Positions 25,208 to 35,105 of a DNA stretch of 64,000 nt are shown here, piece after piece. The position numbers and the translations under genes were made by a program. The notes below the pieces were generated by a model, which was not told the DNA's origin, made no database searches, and saw only the letters and a list, made by a program, of their open reading frames with translations. The DNA is from Jackrogersella multiformis. Lineage: Eukaryota > Ascomycota > Sordariomycetes > Xylariales > Hypoxylaceae. Where the stretch lies: positions 2,046,001 to 2,110,000 of the forward strand of contig CADCXD010000002.1 in assembly GCA_902806575.1 (NCBI GenBank). The letters run 5' to 3'. Within the stretch, counting starts at the first letter, position 1. Every line of letters starts with the position of its first letter.

Positions 25208-26146
25208 ATGGCTTCGTTCGCTCCCTACACGTACATACAATGTCCCTGCTATGATTCCACGAGTCCCGCCCGCCGCGTAGACGACGCGCCCTCTCCCACC
25301 TCCCAGGACTTCCTCGACGGCGACGACGGCGACGATCGCACCTTCGACCCCCGTGCGCCGCGCTCCAACTACAGCTTGTATCCTATCGAATACCTGCTGT
25401 ACTGCGACGTGTGCTCCCAGATCCGCTGTCCGCGCTGCGTCGCCGAGGAGCTCGCCACCATCTACTGCCCCAATTGTCTCTTCGAGGTTGGAAGCAGCAG
25501 CTTGAAGACCGAAGGAAACAGGTGCGTGTTTACATAGTCTATACTCTGATGTCTGGTCTCAAACGGCAGCTCGCACCTATCACCTCGAGATAAGCCGTGA
25601 TGTGACCCCTTAGAGCTATATAGTACTAACACCATCCCGCGTAGATGCACGCGCAGCTGCTTCCAGTGCCCGATATGCATAGGGCCGCTAGCCGTGCAGT
25701 CGCTGGAGTCCGCCCCCGAAGCCTCCCTCCTGAGCGCGGACGCCGCGAGCCCCCTCCCCGCCTCCGGGCCGTGGATCCTGGCCTGCTCGTACTGCAACTG
25801 GAACTCGTCCGAGATCGGCGTCAAGTTCGACAAGCCGCAGGGCATCTTCTCCCAGCTCTCCCGCCTGCGCCACGGCGACGACCACCACTCCAAGCACCCG
25901 TCCTCCGCCGCCCCCGGCGATGTCTCCTCCTCTTCTTCTTCCGCCGCCGCCGCAGCGAAGACCGGCGCCTCCGCCCCCGAGAGCGCCAGGGCTAGGTTCG
26001 CCGCCATGAAGAGCTTCTACGGCGCCCAGAGCAACCTGAACCCCGCGGCCTCGGGCGGGCTCTCCGGCGTGGCGGACTACGGGTTCAGCTCGCCGGGCGC
26101 CCTCTCGCGCATCATGAACCTGTACTCCGGCAACAACGTAGGCGGC

Positions 26147-26179
<33 letters not shown>

Positions 26180-27187
26180 GGCCTCAAGTCCAAGCCTAAG
26201 CTGAGCACGATGCGGGAGGCCGAGTCGGCGGGCGAGGGCCTCCGCGCCGCCGACCTCGACGAGAGCGCGGCGCTCTCGCGCCTCCGCGGCGGCGGCTGGG
26301 CCGGCACCGTGACGGGCGACCAGGCGCGGTCGCAGGTGGAGGAGGGCGCGCGCTTCGCCGACGAGCTGTGGCCCATCCCGTACCTCCTCCGGACCAAGCG
26401 GTCGAAGCGGTGCCCCATGTGCCGGCACATCATCAGCAAGCCCGAGTCCAAGGTCAGCAACACGCGGTGGCGCATCCGGCTCGTCGCCAACAACAACATC
26501 CCGTCGATCACCATCAAGCCGTTCAACCCCTCCTCCTCCTACTCCACCACCACCACCACCTCCACCTCGTCGACGGCGCCGGCGGGCCTATTGAAGCCGC
26601 TGCAGCCCGCGCAGTTCCTGCTCACGTTCAAGAACCCCATCTTCGACGAGATCAAGGTGACGCTGGCGACGCCGGCCGCGACGCCGGGCCGCTTCGCGTC
26701 CAAGGTCACGGTGCTGTGCCCGCAGTTCACCATCGACGCCAACACCGACACCGACATGTACCTGGACGACGTGCTGAAGGACGGCGAGAAGGAAGGTGGG
26801 GGGCACCGCCGCCGCCGGGGCGCCGACGACGGCGGCAGCACCGCCACCGCGCACCAGGCCGAGGCCGGCAAGATATGGGAGCGGGGTCGCAACTGGGTTA
26901 GCATCGTGGTTGAGGTGATCCCCGCATCCTTGCGCGTGCGAGAAGACTCCTCCGCCCCGCCCAGGAAGGAAGGCGACCCGCAGCCGGACCTGAGCCCGCT
27001 GAAGGAGGACGAGGACGTGCTGGAGATCCCCATGTTTGTGCGGCTGGAGTGGGAGGGCGACGTGTCGCAGGATCAGGTGGGCATGGGCATGGGCACCACG
27101 GCCGGCAGCAAGGACAAGGACACGAGGGAGAGGAAGGAACTGGCGTACTGGTGCGCCATCGGTATCGGCCGGATCAGTCAGGAATAG
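25208..27187 (+). CDS. ro-2: Dynactin subunit p62 (DCTN4)
   Basis: A protein of about 618 aa in two exons (25208-25521 and 25645-27187). The 123-nt intron has a GTGCGT donor and a perfect TACTAAC branch point. p62 belongs to the pointed-end complex of dynactin, which links dynein to cargo; loss gives ropy hyphae in Neurospora (ro-2). The start PYTYIQCPC is typical. Cys pairs that can bind zinc follow: CDVCSQIRCPRC, IYCPNC, CFQCPIC, ACSYC and, much later, RCPMCRHI. The C-terminal part is beta-rich, with FLLTFKNPIFDEIKVTL and a final ELAYWCAIGIGRI. Insertions unlike a compact core are a glycine run near residue 180 encoded by GGC/GGT repeats, Ser/Thr runs near residue 330 and a His/Arg-Gly patch near 500. 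Codon third positions are almost entirely G/C. Confidence 0.92.
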
Positions 27188-27443
27188 ACAGCTAGAGAAT
27201 CTACGATACCCCCGGGAGAAATTCAAACATCATGTGGATCACGAGATATGTATTAACGCAATTAATTAATTCATGAATGTCATCAGAGAAACCCAGCTTG
27301 TCAATTCGTCCGCAAGCTATCTAGACGCCGTGCCAGTAACGTTTTTTGTTTTGGCCCACCACTATCTTGCCCATGTAGTCATAACTCCATGAAACGCGGA
27401 GCCCATGTCAAAAGTCCCCGCCCAGACGAACATCCGTTTATCC

Positions 27444-28445
27444 CTAGTACTCGGCGGCACCGGCCTGGGGGAACTCGAAGGTGACGGTTCGGCCCGTCAG
27501 GCGGCGGTAGACCTCGGAGTAGGTGTCGAGTCGGTAGTCGACACCGCCACGCTCCTTCTCGTCGAGGATGACCTTGAGGAGCTTGCTGTTGTCCTCCTTC
27601 GTTCGCAAACGCTTGCCGACGATCTCGACGGGGAAGACGAGGTCGCTCAGGATGGCATCGTGGACGGCGGTCAGGGTTCGCGAGCGAGGTCGCTTCTGCT
27701 TGAGCGTGTTACGCGAGCGAGCAGAGCGCTTAGGTCGCGGGAGGATACGGCGCGAGGCCAGGATCAGGACGTGGCGGTCGGAGAATTTCTTCTCGAGCTC
27801 GCGGGTCAGGCTATAAAGGAGGATGACTATTAGTATATATAACATACGGAATATGACGTCTAGAGTCGGTAGATTTAGTCGGAAGGTCAATAGAGATAGA
27901 GAACTTACCGTTGCTGGACTCGGTGGAAGCCCTGTAGGGACGGAACGGGGACAAAGATGACAATAGCCTTCTTGCCGTGGCCAACTTCGATCTAATCAAG
28001 ACCCAAAGTCAGCATGCGAGCTCCAGGTGACACATTTCATATATTGTGTTCCTTGGACCGCTTCCCGTCCTATTCCACTGATATCGCCAAAGTTATTTCT
28101 ATGCCATTCGCATCGAACTAGCTTACGGTTGCGACGTGCGACGACAACCGTATTCAAGTCGTTCGTGTAGCAAAGGCAAAGAATGTTGTAGCAAAGAATT
28201 TACACGATCGAATCGAGGAATAGGGCAAAGTCTGAAGCGGTCCCAGGTATAGAATCGGGCAGGGACTTCATTCATGGGCTTCTCACCTCTCGGGCAGAGA
28301 CGAACTGTAGGGGTCGGAGAGCAGCCTTGAGGTCGGCAGTGTTGGTCTCGAGGTCGTAGAGAGCACCGGCGATGTTAGTCTCCAGCTCCGACGGGTTCTG
28401 GCGCGACGGGCTGTTGGGCGCGATCTTGTTCAGAGCGGCACTCAT
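27444..28445 (-). CDS. rps7: Ribosomal protein eS7 (RPS7), 40S subunit
   Basis: A protein of 202 aa in three exons (28445-28287, 27991-27909, 27810-27444), close to the usual eS7 length (about 190-205). Exon 1 reads MSAALNKIAPNSPSRQNPSE; exon 2 holds GKKAIVIFVPVPSLQGFHRV, the core signature of the family; exon 3 has LEKKFSDRHVLILASRRILP and a C-terminus rich in basic residues. It is a structural protein of the small ribosomal subunit, also needed for its assembly. Intron 1 is unusually long (295 nt) for this window, intron 2 is 98 nt. The gene ends tail to tail with the dynactin gene, 256 bases apart. The upstream minus strand has an A-rich run just before the start codon. Confidence 0.97.
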
Positions 28446-30069
28446 GATTGCGGCTTTTTTTTCTTCTGGTTAGAAGATGGAAAGAAAGAAAAAAAATGGT
28501 CGGCAATGAGTGTGGATAGAGGGTTGGTAGAAGGTAGGTTAAGGTTGGAATGGTTGGAGTTGAAGTCGCGAGGTTTAGAATTTTGCAGTTTGCGGGTCGT
28601 GCTTGTCAAGAAAATTCATAATTGTAAATTAGTGGGATTTCCGATTTCCGATACTTAGATTGTGGGCAGTTTGTGCTCGGGCCACTCAGGGTTTAAGCGA
28701 TTTTAAGTTGCCAAGATCTACATTAATACCAGGTCTTAAAGTGGAGGTGGCTCACCGTGGGCTGCGTGGCTTGACTGTGGCTAGAGATGCATGGATCGTC
28801 TATACCTATTCCAAGTTCGTTTGCCAGCCCTAGAAGTCATTTATCAATTTACAACAACTTGTACCACCAACAATGTCTACCCAATATCCCCTTACATGAC
28901 TACATCCATGTAGATGTTTTATTTATTTACATTCCTACCGCTCATTGTGATTTAAACCTCAGTTGAACTGGTCTTAGAGATCACATATATTATCTTCAAG
29001 GGACATACCGAAGAAACCTTTCATGATGCCAAGCAATATTCTAGAAGCTGAAATCTCCAAGCTTACCGGCTTCGCAGTTCCTACTCCGCCTCAGCTGTAT
29101 GGATTTTATGGAATAAGGATCTGCGCCCATGGAAATGCTCCGTGTAGGCACCTACTTACCGTACCTAGGCTACGTCTCAATTTCAGATCGAGAACTTCGA
29201 CTGCTGTCCTGGTTCATAGGCAATTCATTTATATTTCTTTCCTTTGCAGGTTGTCGTAAGTTTAGGTACGGAAATAGCTGGTGGCCCTGTGAGACTTTAT
29301 ATCACCTCCAGGTAAAGTGATATTTGTATTCAATCGGCAAGGGAGCGCATGTTTGGCTGCAGATAAGTCACACACTCACATATACGAAGCCTGCAAGTGT
29401 GAAGAGCAGTTCAAGATTAGGTAAGGTATACCCGGCCATCTGGAGATTGCTCACCAACAATGACACTCTCCAATAAAACAGAGACTGCGCCTCCATAGGT
29501 CCCGGACTCGCAGCCAATCAGACGCAAGAAATATTTCTAAATTAGGATATCGATGCATCGCTCGAGAGTCAAGGGTAGAACCAACCCAAAGTATCGATCG
29601 TTTGCTTATTCTAATCGGTGATCACTGCCACGGATGCTACTATGTAGTGGAGGCTCTAAGTCGGTCCCGCGTCTGGTCCGATCACTCTGCCACTCGACGT
29701 CCACTTGGGGGGAGGGGAATTTTATTAAATTTATTTGGTTACCTACCTAGGTATTTGATTGACCTACCAATCCTTCGTTCAAGGCTTTGCTAACCTACTT
29801 ATCAGCTTATGTAGGTCCTAAGCAGTAGATGGATTGGATCTACGTATGTCTTGGCCCAAGCCCAAAGTGACAAACCACTCTTAAGGCTACTCTTAAGGCT
29901 GTTGGTTGCTACCTACTACGACAAACCCGAGAGAGATCTTCCTTTAATACTCCCTTCTTAATTTTCCCTATCAGCGGTGACGCTGTTGCATATGTAATTC
30001 CTGTTCCGTTTTATTCTACCTACCTACTTACTTACTTACCCACCTGGTAATACCTAATTCATTCTCGCA
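28446..30069. other. Intergenic; RPS7 promoter side
   Basis: No supported gene. The first 200 bases are presumably the RPS7 promoter. CCTAGGTA-type words occur near 29159-29165 and 29741-29753, and a CTAC/CTTA-rich run near 30016-30052 precedes the next gene. Confidence 0.5.
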
Positions 30070-31069
30070 ATGTCAGTCACTGTCTCTGATCTCGGGCTCT
30101 CGTGCCCATCCAGAGGTAAATTCTACGTCTGCGACAAAGCTACGATCCGCTTCATCGGGTGTTGCACCATCGACCCGTGCGCTGATGGGAGCGGAAACTG
30201 CCCCCATAAAGATCTATCGTCGGCGAGCTTCTCTTCGGATCACTACGATAGCATATCGGCACAGAACTGCGCCGCGCCCAACAACGCTAGTGCGTGGTAT
30301 ACTTGCAAGAGTTCTCAGCCATTTCTCGGGTGCTGCAATACCAATCCATGCTCCAGCGATGGGTGCCCGACGGCAGACCTGCTACCGGCAACATTAAGCG
30401 ACAACGCCGCCGATGCGGAAGTATTTCTTACTACGGTATCCTCGACTCCCACGGTATCCTCGACTCCCTCTCCGGGCTCTTCCGGTTACACTCTTCCCCT
30501 AGCTGGAATACTAGGGATCGCTCTGGGATGTGCGGCGCTCGTCGCAATTCTACTCGCGATCCTAGCATATAGGTGTGGCTGGCTAGCAAGACGTAGGAAG
30601 AATGGGAAAGAAGGTGACGGGACCGCCAGCCAACATGGTGGCCAAGGACGCAAGTCTACTTTCTCCTATCCTTTACTTCTCGAACTAGGCTAACTAAGAG
30701 ATAGCATACTCTCCCGGTATGTCTCCAGGCATGTCCCCAGGCATGTCTCCGTGGAAGGACGGAAATCAGTCCGGCGAGCCAGGTCCCGGTTTTCCAAGCT
30801 CTGGCTTCGTACCCTACTCTCCTCCTACCCAGCATAATCAGTTCTACCACGCACAGCAATCACCGCCGCTGTCGGATTCCTGGCACGGAGACAGTAGACA
30901 TATCTCGCAGGCGTCCGGAATCAGCGGGTGGAACTCCGTAGCTGATCCCAAACATCAATCTTACGCCCCGTTGCTAGCACCTGCAGCCACCGAACTCGAG
31001 GGCCGAGACACGGAACGCCCTGCCGTTATATTTGAGCTGCCTTCGTCATCAGAGGTCAATCGCCGATGA
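30070..31069 (+). CDS. Single-pass membrane protein with duplicated Cys-rich module
   Basis: A protein of about 302 aa. The outer part has two copies of a cysteine module: C-x6-FYVC...RFIGCC-x4-PC...NCPHKDL and C-x8-WYTC...PFLGCC-x4-PC...GCPTADL, each closing with a small-residue block. A Thr/Ser/Pro stalk follows, then one membrane segment (about residues 140-162, GILGIALGCAALVAILLAIL) and a basic stop (RRRKNGK). The tail has three SPGM repeats and Pro/Ser/Tyr/Gln-rich sequence. There is no N-terminal signal peptide, so the membrane helix would have to act as the targeting signal. An intron removes roughly 30614-30704 (AG at 30703-30704 is good); the GTGACG donor is weak, and GTGGCC at about 30636 is an alternative in the same phase. 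By layout it could be a wall or surface sensor, but no family name comes to mind. Confidence 0.7.
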
Positions 31070-32567
31070 CGATCTTTCTATGTGTACATACACGAACTAA
31101 ACAGATCATCGTACTATCAAATGAGATGCATAGCCTTACCGGTCGGAGTTGGGAGTTGGGGATTACCAACATGGAGCTCTTAAATTAGTGTATATACATT
31201 TGACAATGGCTCCCGTAATGGCGAGACAATATGCTTTGGCATAGAGGCTTACTTTGACAATCATATGTCTGAGTGCTTGCCCAGCAATGCAGGCGTAAGG
31301 CGTAAGGCGTAAATTCTTACGTGTGCTAAATTCTAGAATGCCGTTCTCTGATACGGATCCACTAACCAAGACTTAGCCCCCAAGGATTCGAAGATCTCTA
31401 GCTGAGCCTCGCCACCTATCAGCTAGTTCTCAGCGTGACACTAGAGTTTACGTCAGTAGTCCTGAGCAGTTTGACCTGCATGGGGGGGAGGGGGGGTGTT
31501 CTCGCTGGCTCGACAGATTGAAGTAGTATGATGTTTCACAACCTCGCTGAGAGCAAAGACGATAAAGTAGAGGGTGTCACCTCTTAAATTTCCTACCTTA
31601 TTTCAGAGGCCGAGTGGCAGACGCGGGGCCAGCCAAACTTGATAAGTTCGCAGCAATGGACCAGACTCTCAGCCATCTAGCCGTGTTTCCATGCTTCAGC
31701 GAGAAGTCTTGCAACGCCATGAAGAGCTGTGGGCCGGCTGGCTAGTTTAACTCGAAGACGTCCCCATACGACCTTAGGTTGGGTTGGACTCCTTCGAGAT
31801 TTCTTACGACGTCATGTTTCTTTTTAACGGGTTCGAGCTATATCTATGTTGAGGATATACTAGTGCGGTGGCGAGTTTATTCCCTGTTTTTATGAGAGAA
31901 GTGTAAAAGTGATTAGAGGGCTGTGAAGACGGACTTCACCACCTGGTGTGTAACAAATCTAGTTTTCGTGGTGCTCCTTAAATGCCTTTTTCTATTTGAA
32001 GCTTTTGGCTCTCGTGCCTAGGACTGGATGTACCTTCCTGCTTTTCCTTCATGTATAATTCTTGGGTTGAAGAAAGGCCTTGATATCGTCATCGTGGCTA
32101 TTGTTGATCGGTCAGCTGCTGATACTGCCAATGTAACAAGTTACATACGGTACCCTACTTCACGAAGACGCTCCCCTATGTTCAGGCATATCTTACATGT
32201 CTAAATAACCTCCAAGGGATACCCTTAAAACACAGTAAGAGTGTTTTATACGACTCACACTACCGGTAAGTATTATAGATAATATGGGGGTCGGTTATTG
32301 GATACTTGATACCCATGGCTATAGAGGCGCCTAACCCTCCCCCCTTTCTCATTCTCACAACTTCAATCAAACTCTGCTAGGCACCTAGGCTCACGAATAT
32401 ATCGCATAACGTATCAAAATATATCTCTATTGGCAGCATCTCCCGGACTCCGTGACAGATGCAGATGGTAAGCACCTGAACTACGCCCAACTGTACCAAT
32501 GTAATAATCACCACCTTCTATTCCCTCCCCCGTCTCCCCTTCCGTTCCCCTCCGTTTTTTTCTTCCC
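31070..32567. other. Intergenic
   Basis: No supported gene. A G7-A-G7 tract lies at 31482-31496. One AGGCACCTAGGC word is near 32380. The region between the two convergent genes otherwise looks unstructured. Confidence 0.5.
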
Positions 32568-33773
32568 CTACGCGCCAAATACCTTGTCGTAGTCCGTCAT
32601 GGTAAACCGGTACTTCACGTCGTTCGCGTGCAGCCTCTTCATGGTTTTGGACAGGTTGTCGGCGCTGAGCGGCACGGCCTCGACCCAGGACTTGATGCCC
32701 TTGTCGGCGGCCAGCCGCAGCATGTCCAGCATCTCGCGCCTGCTGCCCAGGTGCGAGGCGCCCACCAGGCACCCGTTGCCGATCAGGTCCTGGGGCTTGA
32801 TGTTCAGCGTCGAGTCCTCCGGCAGCCCCACCGACACCCACTTGCCGTGGATGTCCAGCAGCGACAGGTACCCGCTGAGGTCGAAGCCCTCGCCGAAGTT
32901 GTTCGCCGTGCTGATGATCAGGTCGAACGTCCGCGCGTGCGCCTGGTTCCAGTCCTTGTCCGCCGTCGCCAGGAACCCGTCCGCGCCCATCGCCCGCGCG
33001 TCCGCCTCCTTGGCGTGCGTCCGCGAGATCACCCACGTCTCCGCCCCCAGCGCCTTGGCGAACAGCACGGCGAAGTGCCCCAGCCCGCCCAGCCCCACCA
33101 CCCCGACCTTCTTGCCGGGCCCCGCGCCGTTCCGCACCAGCGGGCTGTAGCTGGTTATGCCGGCGCACAGCATCGGCGCGGCGAGGGCGCTGGGTATCGC
33201 GTCTGGGATGGGGAAGACCCTGGAAGAGACAAGACGGGTTAGGGAAGGGGAGCGCGGGTTAAGTGGTATAGGTATGGGTATGGGCATAGGTATAGGTATA
33301 GGTATAGGTTAGGTACGCAACCGTGGGAGTAGGACGTACCAGTGCTCATGCGTCCTCACGTGCGAAGAAAAGCCGCCCTGGGTGACGATTCCGGTGTCGG
33401 GCCAGACGGCGCCGTAGGTGTCCATCTGCTTGGGGCAGTAGGTCTCGTTGTCGTTCTTGCACTGGCGGCACTCGAGGCAGGACCAGGACTGGGCGCCGAC
33501 GCCGACGCGCTGGCCCGGCTTGACGAACGTGACCTTGGGGCCGACGCGCAGGGCCTTGCCGACGATCTCGTGGCCGACGGCGAGCGGGAACTTCTGCGAG
33601 CCCCAGCCGCCGGAGATGGTGTGGACGTCGCTGGAGCACACGCCGCAGCACTCGATCTTGACCTCTACGTCGTAGTCGCCGAACGGTTTCGTGTCGAACT
33701 TGTTCTTGTGGAACTGCGTCCAGGTCTCGGGGGACTCGACCTGGAAGCCTTCGTATTGGTCGTACTGGGACAT
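32568..33773 (-). CDS. Zinc-dependent NADP(H) alcohol dehydrogenase (cinnamyl/ADH6-type)
   Basis: A protein of about 361 aa in two exons (33773-33340, 33219-32568; 120-nt intron). It is a cytosolic medium-chain dehydrogenase reducing aldehydes or oxidising alcohols with NADP(H). Residues seen: catalytic zinc ligand C46 in CCGVCSSDVH, H68-E69 in AVGHEIVG, structural zinc cysteines C99, C102, C105 and C113 (CLECRQCKNDNETYC), and the Rossmann glycines in GVVGLGGLGHFAV near residue 185. The Ser-Arg-Thr after the second beta strand (WVISRTHAK) fits preference for NADP over NAD. Length and order match yeast ADH6/ADH7 and plant cinnamyl alcohol dehydrogenases; the natural substrate is unknown. The start was chosen at MSQYDQYEGF because upstream in-frame residues look untranslated. 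Third positions are mostly G/C. Confidence 0.92.
33265..33309. repeat. GGTATA hexanucleotide repeat in ADH intron
   Basis: About seven units of GGTATA and GGTATG within the dehydrogenase intron. Confidence 0.85.
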
Positions 33774-34619
33774 TTTGGCGATATGCGGTAGGTATACTCT
33801 GGCGTCGAGGTTATGGCCGTTGCGATGATACAAGATTGTATGAATTGTATATTATATATCTATATCTACCTAGGTATATTCGGTACCCAAGAGGGGGATG
33901 GGATATATGTACCTAGATCAGTATGTGTATAAAGGCACTCGACTACTCCCCCACCTTAATATCAGAATCTTCATATTCCCCTCCTTTTCCCCAGAGCTAC
34001 AGGGGCACTTGGGAAGTATTCTCCAAATAATAATGAATCATCCATTTATCATTTATCCACAATAGGCACCTGGGCATGCAAGCCATGCGAGCTGCATTCC
34101 AGGACCTAACCTTTCAGCCTTTGTCTCTTTTCCGCTCCAGTCGCGGAGCTATGTGGAGGGTAGCCCGGGTCGCCACGTCTTGGTGCTCGCGAATGAGTGG
34201 CCGAGACTAGTCCCAGAACTCACATCGTATACGATCTCGGAGGGTTGATCCGACGCATGCTAGCTACTATGCCGAATATCCCACCACTCAAGTCTTGAGG
34301 ATAAGACGAGCCCCCCAGCCCGATATCGTCAGGGCGGTATTTCATCTTCCCGAGCCGAGAGAGAATGTTTGGTACATAGCCTAGGTAGGTAGGTAGTAAA
34401 TAAAAGTCTGGTTCGAATGTGGGGTAGCTTTTGGGTATAATTCGTCCATGATGATTGGATACTATCGCAGCAAGTATCGTTACGATGGCGAGGAGGGTAT
34501 ACTATACTAGGCTAGGTACCTAGGTAGCTTTACAGTGTCGACGGCAACCCTACGACCCTACGACCCTACGACCCTACTTGTCCGAATCGATAAATCCCTG
34601 ACCACCCCCTAACCATCCC
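33774..34619. other. Intergenic; upstream of ADH gene
   Basis: No gene seen. Holds a CTACCTAGGTATA word at 33867-33879, TAGGTAGG words at 34379-34396 and 34510-34528, and an 8-base tandem repeat at 34547-34578. Confidence 0.5.
34547..34578. repeat. ACCCTACG tandem repeat
   Basis: Four 8-base units, three perfect and the last with one change, lie 40 bases beyond the stop codon of the DUF7704 gene, within its probable 3' untranslated region. Confidence 0.9.
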
Positions 34620-35105
34620 TCAAGCTGCTTTCTTGCTCTTGCTCTTGCTCTCGCTCTTATCCGACTTCCCCAACCCGACCCCGGCCAAAAACGCAATCCT
34701 CATCGCCGCGCCGAAATACACGAAAGGCACGTTGCCGCAGTCTATAGCATTCCACCGCGTCGCGTCCCAGTAGACCCAGGACCCCAGGCCGGCGACCGAG
34801 TACAGGTGTCCGAAGTCCGCCAGCAGCAGCACGAACAGCACCGTCTTCCAGACCCGCATGTCGCCGGTAGACCGCAGCACCAGCGCCTCGTTGAGCGTGA
34901 ACAGCAGGTAGAGGTTGGCGAGCTGCGACATCACGATGGACGTCCCGAGCGGGATGTCCGGGGCCGACGAGGCGTGCGTCGTCATCGAGAGGTACTCCGG
35001 CTGTCGGAAGTGCGCGTAGAAGGCTCCCACGAGGGCGGATATCGGCTCGATAATCAGGAAGAAGGCCCGGTAGGTGAGCGGGAGAACGGTCTGGCGCGGC
35101 GCCAT
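34620..35105 (-). CDS. DUF7704 family membrane protein
   Basis: A protein of 161 aa in a single exon. It has four hydrophobic segments: YRAFFLIIEPISALVGAFYA (residues 12-31), a helix near 60-76 (MSQLANLYLLFTLNEAL), TVLFVLLLADFGHLYSVAGL (about 88-107) and FVYFGAAMRIAFLAGVGLG (about 129-147). The short C-terminal tail is made of Lys/Ser repeats and should face the cytosol. The P-I-S-A-L-x-G, L-N-E-A-L-V-L-R and D-x-x-H-L-Y elements match the fungal family DUF7704, of unknown function. It probably sits in an internal or plasma membrane. No neighbour suggests a pathway. Start: the first ATG, preceded by an A/G-rich stretch on the coding strand. Confidence 0.82.
   Translation of the reverse strand: MAPRQTVLPLTYRAFFLIIEPISALVGAFYAHFRQPEYLSMTTHASSAPDIPLGTSIVMSQLANLYLLFTLNEALVLRSTGDMRVWKTVLFVLLLADFGHLYSVAGLGSWVYWDATRWNAIDCGNVPFVYFGAAMRIAFLAGVGLGKSDKSESKSKSKKAA

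Noticed and set aside
25688..26428. Long minus-strand frame inside dynactin p62
   Set aside because: Also a G/C-codon shadow; the plus strand has the complete conserved protein.
34405..34430. GGTTCGAAT resembling a tRNA T-loop
   Set aside because: No stems, anticodon arm or acceptor pairing around it.
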